64,000 nt of DNA from Halopseudomonas nanhaiensis (GCF_020025155.1 NZ_CP073751.1:2356001-2420000); one strand, 5' to 3'; counted from the first letter of the stretch, positions 34,793 to 45,381 are shown. Program-made: numbers and translations. Notes: generated by a model not told the origin, from the sequence alone.

Positions 34793-36205
34793 ATGAGCGA
34801 ACAGATTCCTGTCAAAGACGTTACACCGGGGAAGGTCGAAACCTACGACCTGTACGCCAAGCGCGACAAGATCCAGACGCGCTCGTATCAGGGATTTTTC
34901 AAGAACGTGCGCCTGGCCGGCGTTGCGTTTCTGTTCATGCTGTATTTCGGCACCGCCTGGTTGCAATGGGGTGATCGACAGGCAGTACTCTTCGATCTGC
35001 CCGCCCGGCAGTTTCATATCTTCGCTGCCACCTTCCAGCCCCAGGACTTCTTCCTGCTGTCCTTCCTGCTGATCATCTGCGCCTTCGGTCTGTTCTTCAT
35101 AACCGTGTTCGCAGGGCGAGTATGGTGCGGTTATACCTGTCCGCAGACCGTCTGGACCTGGATTTTCATGTGGGCCGAGCGCGTTACCGAAGGGGAGCGC
35201 AACGCACGCATCAAGCTCGACAAGGCGCCGATGTCCGCGGACAAGTTCGCCCGCCGCAGCGCCAAGCATTCAATCTGGCTGGCGGTCTCGTTGATCACCG
35301 CGCTGACCTTTGTCGGCTACTTCACTCCCATCCGCGGACTGGTCGCGGACCTGTTCACATTGCAGGTTGGAGGCTGGGCGCTGTTCTGGGTGTTCTTCTT
35401 CACTGCCGCCACCTACATCAATGCCGGCTGGCTGCGCGAACAGGTGTGCACGCACATGTGTCCGTACGCCCGGTTCCAGAGCGTCATGTTCGACAAGGAT
35501 ACGTTGATCGTTTCCTATGACGAGGCGCGTGGCGAGAGCCGCGGCCCACGCAAGAAAGGTGTCGATCCGCAGGCTGTCGGCCTGGGTGACTGCATCGACT
35601 GCAGCATGTGCGTTCAGGTATGTCCGACCGGCATCGACATCCGTGACGGCCTGCAGATGGAGTGCATCAGTTGCGCGGCCTGTGTGGATGCCTGCGATAC
35701 GATCATGGACAAGATGAACTACCCTCGCGGGCTGATCCGGTACACCACCGAACACAATCTGGCCGGGGAGGAAACGCAGGTGCTGCGGCCCCGCCTGATC
35801 GGTTATGGCGTGGCGCTGGTCACCATGATCGGCCTGTTCATTTTCACCGTGGTCAGCCTGGCCGAGGTGTCTGTCGATGTGGAGCGTGATCGAAACGTTC
35901 TGTATCGCGAAGCGCGTGGTGGCGATATCGAGAACGTGTATATCATCAAGGTCTTCAACAAGAGCTCCGAGCGGCGCACGTTCGACCTGTCCGTCGAGGG
36001 GCATCCCGAGCTGAGCATGGGATTGCCAGCCAACCGCCTGACCGTCGACGCGAACAGCATGCTGCAACTGCCGGTGACCGTGCAGCTGGATCCGGCATTC
36101 ATGGACGGTACGAACATGGCAATCGAATTCCGCGTCACCGCAGAAGATGACCAGGATGTCTCGGACACCTCGGAAAGCCGCTTCATGGGCCCAAAACTCA
36201 GGTAA
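34793..36205 (+). CDS. ccoG: cbb3 oxidase assembly ferredoxin-type protein CcoG (Cu reductase)
   Basis: The 470-residue membrane protein has about five helices and a cytoplasmic domain with two [4Fe-4S] motifs: CIDCSMCVQVCPTG and CISCAACVDACDT. Further conserved cysteine sites are CGYTCPQTVWTW and CTHMCPYARFQ in the membrane part. CcoG is known to reduce Cu(II) to Cu(I) for delivery to the oxidase. The C-terminal immunoglobulin-like region (about 370-470) completes the RdxA/FixG family. ATG 34793 follows GAAGG and is preferred to TTG 34787. It begins the second maturation unit ccoGHIS, whose genes follow with gaps of four bases or fewer. Confidence 0.96.
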   Translation: MSEQIPVKDVTPGKVETYDLYAKRDKIQTRSYQGFFKNVRLAGVAFLFMLYFGTAWLQWGDRQAVLFDLPARQFHIFAATFQPQDFFLLSFLLIICAFGLFFITVFAGRVWCGYTCPQTVWTWIFMWAERVTEGERNARIKLDKAPMSADKFARRSAKHSIWLAVSLITALTFVGYFTPIRGLVADLFTLQVGGWALFWVFFFTAATYINAGWLREQVCTHMCPYARFQSVMFDKDTLIVSYDEARGESRGPRKKGVDPQAVGLGDCIDCSMCVQVCPTGIDIRDGLQMECISCAACVDACDTIMDKMNYPRGLIRYTTEHNLAGEETQVLRPRLIGYGVALVTMIGLFIFTVVSLAEVSVDVERDRNVLYREARGGDIENVYIIKVFNKSSERRTFDLSVEGHPELSMGLPANRLTVDANSMLQLPVTVQLDPAFMDGTNMAIEFRVTAEDDQDVSDTSESRFMGPKLR

Positions 36206-36209
36206 ACAT

Positions 36210-36725
36210 ATGCACGAAGAAGACCAAGGCGGTCCCTGGTACAAGCAGGTCTGGGCATGGTTCATCATCGCCATACTGGTGCTGTCGGTTGTGCTGGGCA
36301 TCGGTCTGCTGATCGTTGCCATGGCCAACCAGGACAGCATGGTGCGGGACAACTACTACAAGGAAGGCCGGGCGATAAACATGCATCTGGGGCGCGACCA
36401 GCTTGCACGGCAGTACAAGCTCAACGCTACCTTCGAAATCGACGAGCTGACCGGCGAGATCCGTCTGGAGCTGGACGGGGATCTGCAGACGCCGCCTGAC
36501 GAGCTGCGGCTGGAGTTCATTTCGCCCAGCCATGCCGAGCGCGATCGTGCCATCACCCTTGGGCGGGTTGGCCGTGACCAGTACGCCGGCCAGCTCGAAA
36601 GCGGCATTGAAGGGCGCTATTACCTCGATCTCAGCGACGCCCAACTGCCCGGCGACAACGGCTGGCGTTTGACCGACGAGGTGCAGGTCGCGGCAGGTCA
36701 GCAGTACCAGCTCATCCACCGCTGA
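36210..36725 (+). CDS. ccoH: cbb3 oxidase assembly protein CcoH (FixH family)
   Basis: The 171-residue protein has one N-terminal membrane helix (about 12-38, after [12 protein letters not shown], the typical FixH start) and a periplasmic beta domain of about 120 residues. [27 protein letters not shown] is the diagnostic FixH stretch. CcoH is needed for stability of the assembling oxidase and interacts with CcoN. It starts five bases after the ccoG stop and ccoI begins one base after its own stop. No cysteines occur in the periplasmic part, as is usual for the family. Confidence 0.94.
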   Translation: MHEEDQGGPWYKQVWAWFIIAILVLSVVLGIGLLIVAMANQDSMVRDNYYKEGRAINMHLGRDQLARQYKLNATFEIDELTGEIRLELDGDLQTPPDELRLEFISPSHAERDRAITLGRVGRDQYAGQLESGIEGRYYLDLSDAQLPGDNGWRLTDEVQVAAGQQYQLIHR

Positions 36726-36726
36726 C

Positions 36727-39186
36727 ATGTCACAACCCACCCGCTGTTTTCACTGCGGCGAGCCGGTCCCCGCCGCCGCGCCGTGGTTCTGCGAGATACT
36801 CGGACAGTCACGGCCGATGTGCTGTCCCGGCTGTCAGGCTGTAGCCGAGTCGATCATCGCCAGCGGGCTCGAATCCTACTACCGTCACCGCACCGAGAAT
36901 TCTGCCAACCCGGAAGCCTTGCCTACGGTGCTGCAGGAGGAGCTCGAGCTCCTCGACCGCAGCGATGTGCAGGACCGCTACGTCAGCGCAAGCGGCGACC
37001 AGCGCGAGATCGAGCTCCTCATCGAAGGCATCTCCTGCGCGGCCTGCGGCTGGCTGATCGAACAACGTCTATCGAAGCTGCCCGGCGTCACCCAGGTCAG
37101 TCTGAACCTTGGCAACCATCGACTGAGCGTAACCTGGGATACCGCAGCCACCAGGCTGTCTGCCGTGCTCGCCGAGCTCAAGCGCATCGGCTACGGCGCT
37201 CACCCGTACGAAGCGGATCGGGCCAGTGCGCAGATCGCAGAGGAAAATCGCCGCTATCTACGTCGCCTCGGCCTCGCTGGCCTGATGTTCATGCAGGTCA
37301 TGATGGCGACCATGGGGCTGTACGAAGAATTCAATCAGGACCTGACGCCCCGGATGGCTACGGTGCTGCGTTGGGCCAGCCTGCTGATGACCACCCCTGT
37401 GGTTTTCTACAGTTGCTCCCCCTTCTTTCAGGGCGCCTGGCGCGACTTGCGTTCCCGACGCCTGACCATGGACGTATCAGTCTCGCTTGCGATCGGTGGC
37501 GCCTATTTGGCCGGCATCTGGGCCACGGTCACCAATCAGGGCGAGGTCTACTTCGACTCCGTCACGATGTTTGCTTTCTTCCTTCTCGCCGGTCGTTACC
37601 TCGAACGCCGGGCGCGGCAGCGTACGGTCGAGAGTACGGCGCGGCTGGTAAACCTGCTTCCCCCCAGCGCCGTTCGCCTGGCGGAGAACGGCCAACGCCA
37701 ACGCATCATGCTGGAGGAAGTACGCACCGGTGATGTGCTGGAGGTGCGCCCGGGCGAAAGCATACCCGCTGATGGTGTGATTACCGAAGGCGTCAGCAGT
37801 GTCGACGAGTCGGCACTGTCAGGAGAATACCTGCCATTGTCTAAGACCGCCGGCGACCGCGTCGTCGCCGGGACGCTCAACGTTGAAGGTCCGTTGCGTA
37901 TCAGGGTGGACGCCATAGGCGATGCGACTCGCCTGTCGGCGATTGTCCGGTTGCTCGAGCGCGCGCAATCCGACAAGCCAAGGCTGGGCCGGCTTGCCGA
38001 TCAGGTTGCGCAGTATTTCCTGATCTGCGTACTGACCGCGGCCGTGGTGGTGGGGGCCGCCTGGTGGTGGTATGCAGACGGTCAGACCGCGTTCTGGATC
38101 GTTCTGGCAATGCTCGTGGCCACCTGCCCCTGCGCACTGTCGCTCGCCACGCCGACTGCATTGACCACCGCGACCGGTAGCCTGCACAAGCTTGGCCTGC
38201 TCGTGACACGCGGCCACGTGCTGGAAGGATTGACCCGAGTGGACCACGTGATCGTGGACAAGACCGGCACGCTCACCGAGGGTCGCATGACCCTGGAACG
38301 CATCGTCCCCTTCGATGGGTATGGCGCGGATCAGGCGTTGGCCTGGGCGCGCATGCTCGAAGCGCGCTCCGAACACCCCATCGCGCGGGCCTTCGGTCGC
38401 GCCATTGAGCTCGCAGAGCAGGTTCAGGCCTATCCCGGACAGGGGCTCGAGGGCGACTGTCACGCCCGCACGCTGCGAATCGGCAAGCCCGACTTCGTCT
38501 GCGCGCTGTCGGGGACTGCCGCTCCGGACTATCCGGAAAGCGACGGGCAGTGGTTGCTACTTGGCGATACGGCCGGTCCCATAGCCTGGTTCGTGCTCAA
38601 CGACAGGCTGCGCAGCGATGCACGTCAGCTCATCGACGGCTTGAAAACTCGCGGCCTGAAGGTCACGTTGCTTTCCGGCGACCATGCCAGCGTGGTCGAT
38701 CGTGTAGCAGCCGAACTGGGCATCGATCAGGCGATCGGCAACGCCAGCCCCGACGACAAGCTCGCTTTCGTGCAGCAGCGCCAGGCGGAGGGCGACAGGG
38801 TACTGATGCTGGGTGATGGCGTGAACGACGTTCCCGTTCTGGCCAGTGCCGATATCTCCGTAGCCATGGGCGGTGCGTCCGACCTGGCCAAGACCAACGC
38901 CGATGCGGTGCTGCTCAGTGGTCACCTGCATGTGCTGCTTGACGCCATGGAAGGCGCCCGTCGTACCCGGCGAATCATGGTACAGAATCTGTTCTGGGCC
39001 AGTGCCTATAATGCCGGAGTGCTGCCCCTTGCTGCACTGGGTCTGGTCACGCCGGCCTGGGCGGCGATCGGCATGTCAGCAAGCTCGCTGCTGGTGGTGC
39101 TCAATGCCCTGCGGCTGGTACGCGTGGCCGGCCATCGCCGCCCCGCCGCCACTGCGCCTTCCCGTTTTACGGAGGAGCCTGCATGA
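36727..39186 (+). CDS. ccoI: Copper-exporting P1B-type ATPase for cbb3 assembly
   Basis: The 819-residue ATPase moves copper across the inner membrane to supply CuB of the oxidase. An N-terminal cysteine-rich segment (C7-x2-C10 and C32-C-x2-C36) precedes a heavy-metal domain with C104-A-A-C107. The transmembrane metal site is C467-P-C469; the phosphorylated aspartate is D511 in DKTGTLTEG. The hinge [20 protein letters not shown] and HP motif (EHPIARAF) are intact. This FixI/CopA2-type layout and its place between ccoH and ccoS identify it. The stop overlaps the start of ccoS by four bases. Confidence 0.97.
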   Translation: MSQPTRCFHCGEPVPAAAPWFCEILGQSRPMCCPGCQAVAESIIASGLESYYRHRTENSANPEALPTVLQEELELLDRSDVQDRYVSASGDQREIELLIEGISCAACGWLIEQRLSKLPGVTQVSLNLGNHRLSVTWDTAATRLSAVLAELKRIGYGAHPYEADRASAQIAEENRRYLRRLGLAGLMFMQVMMATMGLYEEFNQDLTPRMATVLRWASLLMTTPVVFYSCSPFFQGAWRDLRSRRLTMDVSVSLAIGGAYLAGIWATVTNQGEVYFDSVTMFAFFLLAGRYLERRARQRTVESTARLVNLLPPSAVRLAENGQRQRIMLEEVRTGDVLEVRPGESIPADGVITEGVSSVDESALSGEYLPLSKTAGDRVVAGTLNVEGPLRIRVDAIGDATRLSAIVRLLERAQSDKPRLGRLADQVAQYFLICVLTAAVVVGAAWWWYADGQTAFWIVLAMLVATCPCALSLATPTALTTATGSLHKLGLLVTRGHVLEGLTRVDHVIVDKTGTLTEGRMTLERIVPFDGYGADQALAWARMLEARSEHPIARAFGRAIELAEQVQAYPGQGLEGDCHARTLRIGKPDFVCALSGTAAPDYPESDGQWLLLGDTAGPIAWFVLNDRLRSDARQLIDGLKTRGLKVTLLSGDHASVVDRVAAELGIDQAIGNASPDDKLAFVQQRQAEGDRVLMLGDGVNDVPVLASADISVAMGGASDLAKTNADAVLLSGHLHVLLDAMEGARRTRRIMVQNLFWASAYNAGVLPLAALGLVTPAWAAIGMSASSLLVVLNALRLVRVAGHRRPAATAPSRFTEEPA

Positions 39187-39446
39187 CGTTTCTCTACGTT
39201 CTGGTACCGGTTGCGATTCTGCTGGTGATCATCGCCATCTGGGTCTTCACCTGGGCGGTCAACAATGGCCAGTACGACGACCTGGACGGGCCCGCGCACA
39301 GCATCCTGTTCGATGACGAGGATCCTGCGCACCTCGCCGCGCAAAAAGGTGAAGAGCAGGACAAGGACGACCAGCCCCCGACCGCTGCACAGCAGAACGA
39401 CCCCGGCGCCGAACCGGCTGATCAGCGCGAGCCCCCGCGCACGTGA
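39183..39446 (+). CDS. ccoS: cbb3-type oxidase assembly protein CcoS
   Basis: The 87-residue protein has one N-terminal helix (about 4-27, [41 protein letters not shown]), the CcoS/FixS signature. It is required for insertion of heme b and copper into the oxidase. The C-terminal 45 residues are acidic and Gln/Pro-rich, longer than usual and probably disordered. The gene overlaps ccoI by four bases at its start and the next gene by four bases at its end, so it is coupled to both. Confidence 0.93.
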   Translation: MTFLYVLVPVAILLVIIAIWVFTWAVNNGQYDDLDGPAHSILFDDEDPAHLAAQKGEEQDKDDQPPTAAQQNDPGAEPADQREPPRT

Positions 39447-40210
39447 GCGAACTCATTCCCCTGCTGCTGACCGCGCTTGCCCTTGGCCTGCTTGGCGGGG
39501 GGCATTGCATCGGTATGTGCGGCGGGCTGATGGGCGCACTGACAATGGCGATCCCCGCCGAGGAGCGTCAAGGGTGGCCTCTCTGGCGCGTGCTGCTGGG
39601 TTACAACCTGGGTCGCATCGCCAGCTACTCCGCGGCCGGCGCCCTGCTGGGCAGCCTGGGCTGGCTGGCCCGGGACGCCGGGCTGGGACCTGCGCTGCGA
39701 GTGATAGCCGGTCTGCTGATGATTGCCATGGGTCTGTATCTGGCCAACTGGTGGGCCGGGCTGACGCGCATCGAAGCGGTCGGACGGGGGTTGTGGAAGT
39801 ACCTCCAACCGGTCGCTCGCAGGCTCATGCCGGTTACTCATATGCCACAGGCCATCGCGCTCGGCGCGGTCTGGGGTTGGCTGCCGTGCGGGCTGGTCTA
39901 CAGCACCTTGATCTGGGCCAGCAGTCAGGGCAGCGCACCGGTGTCGGCCAGTCTGATGCTGGCCTTCGGTCTCGGCACCCTGCCCACGCTGCTGGCAACG
40001 GGACTGGCTGCGCAGAAGATGCTCGCGCTGCTGCGCCGGCGGCCGGTTCGCATCACCGCTGCCGTGCTGGTGATACTGTTCGGCATCTGGACCATTCCCG
40101 GGCCTCACACTGCATGGGTCATGCGCGGCGGACACGGTGCTCATGCGCACTCGGACGATGATCCGGTTGTCCCGTCGCACGAGACCGGCAACGCGCATAC
40201 GCATCACTGA
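39443..40210 (+). CDS. TauE/SafE-like membrane protein linked to cbb3 maturation (COG2836)
   Basis: The 255-residue, six-helix membrane protein carries [19 protein letters not shown] at the N-terminus (Cys/His pair in a metal-binding-like motif) and [13 protein letters not shown] in the middle, both typical of the COG2836 'sulfite exporter TauE/SafE' family found next to ccoS in many proteobacteria. A histidine-rich tail (about 232-255, with [11 protein letters not shown] and HTHH) suggests metal binding, perhaps copper. Start is GTG at 39443, overlapping the ccoS stop (GTGA). Its role in copper or heme supply to the oxidase is inferred from context. It ends the ccoGHIS unit. Confidence 0.87.
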   Translation: MSELIPLLLTALALGLLGGGHCIGMCGGLMGALTMAIPAEERQGWPLWRVLLGYNLGRIASYSAAGALLGSLGWLARDAGLGPALRVIAGLLMIAMGLYLANWWAGLTRIEAVGRGLWKYLQPVARRLMPVTHMPQAIALGAVWGWLPCGLVYSTLIWASSQGSAPVSASLMLAFGLGTLPTLLATGLAAQKMLALLRRRPVRITAAVLVILFGIWTIPGPHTAWVMRGGHGAHAHSDDDPVVPSHETGNAHTHH

Positions 40211-40319
40211 CCCCCCTGCCTGTACACCGACCTGCGCAATCGGACCTGTGCAGGATGGAACACAGCGCATCCTTCGGTTAACCTTGCGCTTACAAGCACC
40301 TGTCCCGGACCCTTCCCCC

Positions 40320-41051
40320 ATGAACGACGCTATCAAATTCCGCGCGCTTCCCGAGGCACACTGCAAGGACTGCTCCCTGTCCGGCATGTGTCTGCCGCTC
40401 GCGCTGCAGGCCGACGAGATGGACGCACTGGACGATATCGTCAAGCGCGGGCGGCCGTTGAAGAAAGGGGAGATGCTGTTTCGTCAGGGCGATGCCTTCA
40501 CGTCGATCTACGCCCTTCGCTCCGGCGCGATCAAGACCTTCAGCCTGTCCGATTCCGGCGAAGAGCAGATCACCGGCTTTCATCTGGCGAGCGAGCTCAT
40601 CGGACTATCCGGAATGGACGACCAGGTCTATCCGCTCTCCGCGGTGGCACTGGAAACCACCTCTGTCTGCGAGATTCCATTCGAGCGACTCGACGACCTC
40701 ACGGCCACCATGCCCCAGCTACGCAAGCAGCTGATGCGCCTGATGAGCCGTGAGATCCGCGACGACCAGCAGATGATGCTGCTGCTATCCAAGAAGACTG
40801 CTGACGAACGTATCGCTACCCTGCTGATCAACCTGTCTGCACGTTTCCGTGCACGCGGGTACTCGGCCAAGGCTTTTCGGCTGGCCATGTCGCGCAACGA
40901 GATCGGCAACTACCTGGGGCTGGCGGTCGAGACGGTATCGCGCGTATTCACCCGTTTCCAGCAACAGGGATTGATCGCCGCCGAAGGCAAACAGATCGAA
41001 CTTCTGGACCATACCCAACTGTGCGCGCTGGCCGGCGGCCAGAGCGACTAG
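40320..41051 (+). CDS. anr: Anaerobic global regulator Anr (CRP/FNR family, [4Fe-4S])
   Basis: The 243-residue regulator has the N-terminal cluster cysteines [10 protein letters not shown] (at 20, 23 and 29), a cyclic-nucleotide-type beta barrel with a further Cys in VCEIPF, and a long dimer helix. The DNA-binding helix-turn-helix [28 protein letters not shown] has the FNR recognition residues (E, S, R in ETVSRVF). Loss of its [4Fe-4S] cluster with oxygen inactivates it. It controls anaerobic and microaerobic genes, plausibly including ccoNOQP through the box at 31406. ATG 40320 (MNDAIKFR) is chosen; the longer frame to 40137 overlaps the preceding gene. Apt follows 16 bases later. Confidence 0.97.
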   Translation: MNDAIKFRALPEAHCKDCSLSGMCLPLALQADEMDALDDIVKRGRPLKKGEMLFRQGDAFTSIYALRSGAIKTFSLSDSGEEQITGFHLASELIGLSGMDDQVYPLSAVALETTSVCEIPFERLDDLTATMPQLRKQLMRLMSREIRDDQQMMLLLSKKTADERIATLLINLSARFRARGYSAKAFRLAMSRNEIGNYLGLAVETVSRVFTRFQQQGLIAAEGKQIELLDHTQLCALAGGQSD

Positions 41052-41067
41052 ACCCAAGAGCCCATAG

Positions 41068-41613
41068 ATGATTTTCGACGAGTACACCATCAAGTCCCTG
41101 ATTCGGCCGGTGCCGGATTTTCCGAAGCCAGGTATCGTCTTTCGTGACATCACGCCGCTGTATCACTCGCCGCGGGCCATGCGCATGGTCGCCGACAGCC
41201 TGATCCAGCGCTATGTGGAATCACCGGTTACGCACATCGGTGCAATTGATGCGCGTGGCTTCCTGCTCGGCGCAGTTCTCGCCTACGAGCTCAACAAGCC
41301 ACTGGTACTGTTTCGCAAGGCAGGCAAACTTCCTGCCGAGACGCTTCGCGAAGGCTATGCAACCGAGTACGGCGAGGCGCACCTGGAAGTACACAAGGGC
41401 GCGTTAGGGCCAGGCAATCAGGTTTTGCTGCTCGACGACCTTATCGCCACCGGCGGCACCTTTCTGGCTGCTGCCAGCCTGATCAAGCAGATGGGGGCTG
41501 AGGTGTACGAAGCCGCCGCGATCATCGATCTTCCTGATCTGGGTGGCTCGCGCAAGATGCAGGATGCAGACATTCCCGTCTTTACCCTCTGCGCCTTTGA
41601 AGAGAAAGAATAG
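41068..41613 (+). CDS. apt: Adenine phosphoribosyltransferase
   Basis: The 181-residue enzyme salvages adenine to AMP with PRPP in the cytoplasm. Signatures are the N-terminal [50 protein letters not shown] and the PRPP-binding loop [18 protein letters not shown]. All active-site elements are intact and the length is typical. It lies directly after anr, with 16 bases between, as in other Pseudomonas; co-transcription is likely. No separate promoter was recognised. Confidence 0.97.
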   Translation: MIFDEYTIKSLIRPVPDFPKPGIVFRDITPLYHSPRAMRMVADSLIQRYVESPVTHIGAIDARGFLLGAVLAYELNKPLVLFRKAGKLPAETLREGYATEYGEAHLEVHKGALGPGNQVLLLDDLIATGGTFLAAASLIKQMGAEVYEAAAIIDLPDLGGSRKMQDADIPVFTLCAFEEKE

Positions 41614-41649
41614 GTCTGTCTGCATCGTCCGCCGGGTGACGATGCGGGC

Positions 41650-42834
41650 ATGAAAACGACATGCCGCATCGAGGCAGGAACCGCTGACTACCGTCGCGCC
41701 TGTCTTGCGCTGGTCGTCGCCTCACTGGTTATCTTCGCCAACCTGTACGCCATACATCCGCTGCTACCGCAGATTGCCGGAGAGTACGGCGTCAGCGAGC
41801 TGCAGGCCGGTACGGCGTTTACGGTCACCAGCTTCACGCTGGGTCTCTCGCTACTTGCTCACGGACCGGTCTCCGACGCCTTCGGACGCAAGCTACCTCT
41901 GCTTGTCGGCCTGGGTGCGACCAGCCTGCTTACGCTGAGCATGGCGTGGGTAGATAACTTCAATACATTGATCGCCTTGCGCGCCGCCCTGGGTCTGGCG
42001 CTCGGCGTTCTGCCGGCAGTAGCCATCGCCTATCTGGGCGACAGCATGACGCGCGCAGCGTTGGTCGGTGCTGTGGGCCTATATATCAGCGGCAATACGC
42101 TGGGCGGGTCTGGAGGACGACTGCTGGGCGGCTTCATCGGCGACCATTTCAGCCTCAGTGCGGTATTCATCTGCATGGGGAGCGCCGGGCTGCTCGGGCT
42201 GGCCATCGTGGCCAGACTGCTGCCAAAGGAGCGCGACTTCACGCCACGGGCGCTGTCGGTCAGAGGCAGCCTGTCTGGCTTCGCCATGCACATGCGCAAC
42301 CCTGCCCTGCTGCCTGCATTCGCACTGGGCGGGCTGAACTTCATGATCTTCCTGAATCTGTATACCTATCTGACCTTTCGCTTGAGCGCACCGCCCTGGT
42401 CGCTCGGCTCTGGCTGGCTCGGGCTATTGTTCCTCACGTATCTTGCCGGGACGTTCTCGGCGAGCCTGTCAGGGCGGGTCCCGTTCGCCAGCATTATCCG
42501 CGGCATGGCTGCTGGCGTGGCGCTGTTGATCGCCGGCAGCCTGCTGACCCTGTCGGCGTCGTTATGGCTGATCATTCTCGGTTTGCTGCTCAACGCCTTC
42601 GGCTTTTTCCTCACGCATTCGCTGGCCAACACCTGGGTGAACCAGAAAGCGTCGACCGCCAAGGCCAGCGCCGCTTCACTGTACTCGGTGTCGTATTATT
42701 TCGGCGCCGCCCTGGGCATCTACTACCTCGAGGTGTTCTGGCAGGCCGCGCGCTGGCCTGCGGTTATCGGCGCCAGCGTTGCGGTGCTGGCGGTCAATCT
42801 CGGGCTGATCGCCTATCTGCGCAGGCATCTGTGA
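41650..42834 (+). CDS. MFS transporter (DHA1-like, YnfM-type)
   Basis: The 394-residue, 12-helix major facilitator protein has the N-half motif A in LLAHGPVSDAFGRKLPLLVG and motif B-like RAALGLALGVLPAVAIAYLGDSMTRAAL. The N-terminal YAIHPLLPQIAGEYGVS matches YnfM/AraJ-type exporters, which carry drugs or sugars such as arabinose analogues. The C-terminal half shows GRVPFASIIRGMAAGVALLIAGSLLTL and TWVNQKASTAKASAASLYSVSYYFGAALG. The substrate is unknown. It begins 37 bases after apt and may be read from the same message. Confidence 0.85.
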   Translation: MKTTCRIEAGTADYRRACLALVVASLVIFANLYAIHPLLPQIAGEYGVSELQAGTAFTVTSFTLGLSLLAHGPVSDAFGRKLPLLVGLGATSLLTLSMAWVDNFNTLIALRAALGLALGVLPAVAIAYLGDSMTRAALVGAVGLYISGNTLGGSGGRLLGGFIGDHFSLSAVFICMGSAGLLGLAIVARLLPKERDFTPRALSVRGSLSGFAMHMRNPALLPAFALGGLNFMIFLNLYTYLTFRLSAPPWSLGSGWLGLLFLTYLAGTFSASLSGRVPFASIIRGMAAGVALLIAGSLLTLSASLWLIILGLLLNAFGFFLTHSLANTWVNQKASTAKASAASLYSVSYYFGAALGIYYLEVFWQAARWPAVIGASVAVLAVNLGLIAYLRRHL

Positions 42835-42950
42835 ACGACTCGCTAGAAAGTGCACAGAGCTTGGAATATCATCGTGCAAACATAACAAGAAAGCAGCGCC
42901 TCGCTCTCGGCACCCGGCTGTGCGAGCGCCTTCGCTTGAGGTAACCAGGC

Positions 42951-43595
42951 ATGCCGATCCTGACCTTGCCACCGGACACCCGGTTGTTGCTCATTGATGA
43001 CCACCAGATCTACCTTGACGGGCTCAGCCTGACCCTGACCAACCTGTGCAAGGAGGTCACGCTGGACCACGCTCACAATGCTGCCGAAGCTGAAGCGCTG
43101 GTCTCCCGGCACACCTTCGATCTGATCCTGCTTGATCTCCATCTGCCCGACAGCAGCGGCCTGGCGCTCCTGCAGAAGCTGCGCGCCATCGACTCACTGG
43201 TACCCATTGCCATTCTCACCGGTAGCACCAGTCCGAGCGACATGGATGCAGCGTTGCAGCTCGGAGCGGCAGGCTTCATCAGCAAGACGGCCGATGGCCA
43301 GATGCTGCTTCAGGCCGCTACTCGGTTACTGTTTGGCGAACAGGTGGTGATCGCGAATGAAAATTGCCCCCTCGACCGCCAGAGCAGTGCCAAGGAAATG
43401 GGCGTGACACCACGTCAGCTGGAAATTCTGGACCTGCTCGCCGAAGGCCTGCCGAACAAGCTGATCTGTCAGCGCCTGTCGCTGTCGGAAGACACGGTAA
43501 AGACTCACCTCAAGGCGCTTTTTGCGGCGATGAACTGCCACAACCGCACAGAATGCGTAAGTAACGCACGCAAGCTTGGGCTGATCAGCTTCTGA
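42951..43595 (+). CDS. LuxR-type (NarL/FixJ) response regulator
   Basis: The 214-residue regulator has a receiver domain (about 10-125) with the acidic pair D16-D17 and phosphorylation site D62 in LILLDLHLPDSSG. The C-terminal LuxR-type helix-turn-helix (150-213) contains VTPRQLEILDLLAEGLPNKLICQRLSLSEDTVKTHLKALF. Phosphorylation should promote DNA binding. It is arranged tail-to-tail with the hybrid histidine kinase at 43585, the ends overlapping by 11 bases, so the pair is probably a functional two-component system. The signal and target genes are unknown; the nearest unlinked candidate target is the divergent hypothetical gene at 45482. Confidence 0.92.
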   Translation: MPILTLPPDTRLLLIDDHQIYLDGLSLTLTNLCKEVTLDHAHNAAEAEALVSRHTFDLILLDLHLPDSSGLALLQKLRAIDSLVPIAILTGSTSPSDMDAALQLGAAGFISKTADGQMLLQAATRLLFGEQVVIANENCPLDRQSSAKEMGVTPRQLEILDLLAEGLPNKLICQRLSLSEDTVKTHLKALFAAMNCHNRTECVSNARKLGLISF

Positions 43596-45381
43596 CCAGC
43601 TCGGCCATCAGCTTCTGCACCGTTCGGCGCAAGCGCGCGGGCAATACCGGCTTGTAAACCACTGCGACGTCGGCCAGTCGCGCGGCCTCGAGCAGCTCCT
43701 CGCTGGTATCGGCGGTGATCAGCACCACCGGACCGGCAAACCATCGACGCTCGCGCAAAGCGCGGATCAGTTCCAATCCATCCATCGATCCTTCCAGACG
43801 GTAGTCGCTCAACAGCAGATCGGGAGCTGCATCCTGTATGCCGGCGAAGGCGGCTTCCGGGGAATCGTAGCTGATGACTTCGCATCCCCAGTGGCGCAGC
43901 AGCGTCTCGGTCGCCTCGCGGCTGATCAGATCGTTCTCCACGATGGCCACTCGTCCATGCAGCGATTCCTTCGCCTGTGGCTTGGCTGCAACCCTTGACG
44001 CTTCGCTCCAGTCCGCCGGCGGCACCTCGATCCAGAAGCGTGCGCCCTGCCCCGGAGCAGACTGTACACCCGAGGGGTATTCAAGCAGATGCAGCAGCTG
44101 ACGACAGATCGACAGGCCGAGGCCCACGCCCTTGTCCAGCGTACGGGCGGGATTGCGCAACTGGGTGAACTCTTCGAAGATCCTGTCCTTTTCTTCCTCG
44201 TCGAGGCCGCAGCCATTGTCGACCACGGCCAGGCGGGTACGCTGGCCTATGCGACTGACCTCGATGCGGACTTCGCTGGCGCCGGAGTGCATCAGCGCAT
44301 TGTTCACATAATTGCGCATCAACCGTTCGAGCAGCAGCGGGTCGCTGTACACGGCGCTGTAACGCGGGCAAATGAGTTGCACGGTGATACCCCGCTCCTT
44401 TGCCGACGTTTCGACGCTGTCGACCAGGCTCTGCAGCCACGGCAGGAGATTGATAGGCCGCAGCTGCGGCCGGACCATGCCCACGCTGAGGCGCGAGATG
44501 TCCAGGAGCGAATTCAGCATGGCCTGAAGCAAGTGCGTGGAGTCTGCCAGCCTGCGCACCGTGTGCCGGGCTTCTGGCTCGGTAACGCGCTCGTCCAGAT
44601 GCTCGATGAACAGCGACATGGCATGAAGCGGCTGACGCAAGTCATGGCTTGCTGTAGCAAGGAATCGTGTCTTGCTCTGGCTTTCTCGTTCGGCGCGAAT
44701 CCGCGCCGCCTTCAACAGACACTCGTTGAGGTAGGCGCTGCGCATCATGTGTTCATAGATATAGGCGCCAAAGCTGCCGATCATGGCAAAGGAGACCAGG
44801 AACAATCCGCTTGCGATGATCCGAATGCGGGGCGATCCGACTGCATGCTCGGCGAGCAGATAGCCGATGACGATCGCCCAGGAGCCGAACACGGCATGTC
44901 GCGTGGGGAGACCAACGAGGAAAAATCCGCAGAGCAGCACCAGATAGAGCCCGTCATGGGTGACGGGAACGTGCATTTCCATCAAACGGGTACCGGCGAT
45001 GACCACACCGACCAGCAGGCCCGAGCACGTATAGGAAAATGCGCCGGCAACAAAGGCACGACGTGGTGGAACCTTGTTCGGCCGGGCGGCGTACCAGATG
45101 GTGCCGCAAACCAGAAGGAGGATGACCAGACGCGCCGGAATGGTATAGCGCGCGTATTCCGGCGGAAGGTACCACCAGTCTATCAACGCGAAAAGCAGCA
45201 TGAAAAAAGCGGAAATGAACGCCACCAGGTGCGACCGATCGGCCATGCGATGGTGCATATAACGCAGGAAGCCGGGTTCCAGGCTGGCATCGAAGCGCAG
45301 CCGGGCAAAGCCGCGCTGCTGAGCGAGAAGAGCGGGCTCGTCAAACGCTTCCGCCCGGGACGTTTTGCTATGGTCCTGCAT
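43585..45381 (-). CDS. Hybrid sensor histidine kinase with six-helix membrane sensor
   Basis: The 598-residue protein has an N-terminal membrane sensor of about six helices (about 50-210, with two to three charged loops). A dimerisation/phosphoacceptor domain follows with H246 in FLATASHDLRQPLHAM, then a HATPase domain carrying the N box NNALMHSGASEVRIEV, G1 VDNGCGLDEEE and GVGLGLSICRQL. A C-terminal receiver domain (about 473-598) has the phospho-acceptor D526 in LLSDYRLEG. Such hybrid kinases commonly pair with a separate output regulator, here the adjacent LuxR-type regulator, with which it overlaps by 11 bases at the 3' ends. The sensed signal is unknown. Confidence 0.92.
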   Translation of the reverse strand: MQDHSKTSRAEAFDEPALLAQQRGFARLRFDASLEPGFLRYMHHRMADRSHLVAFISAFFMLLFALIDWWYLPPEYARYTIPARLVILLLVCGTIWYAARPNKVPPRRAFVAGAFSYTCSGLLVGVVIAGTRLMEMHVPVTHDGLYLVLLCGFFLVGLPTRHAVFGSWAIVIGYLLAEHAVGSPRIRIIASGLFLVSFAMIGSFGAYIYEHMMRSAYLNECLLKAARIRAERESQSKTRFLATASHDLRQPLHAMSLFIEHLDERVTEPEARHTVRRLADSTHLLQAMLNSLLDISRLSVGMVRPQLRPINLLPWLQSLVDSVETSAKERGITVQLICPRYSAVYSDPLLLERLMRNYVNNALMHSGASEVRIEVSRIGQRTRLAVVDNGCGLDEEEKDRIFEEFTQLRNPARTLDKGVGLGLSICRQLLHLLEYPSGVQSAPGQGARFWIEVPPADWSEASRVAAKPQAKESLHGRVAIVENDLISREATETLLRHWGCEVISYDSPEAAFAGIQDAAPDLLLSDYRLEGSMDGLELIRALRERRWFAGPVVLITADTSEELLEAARLADVAVVYKPVLPARLRRTVQKLMAELVRS

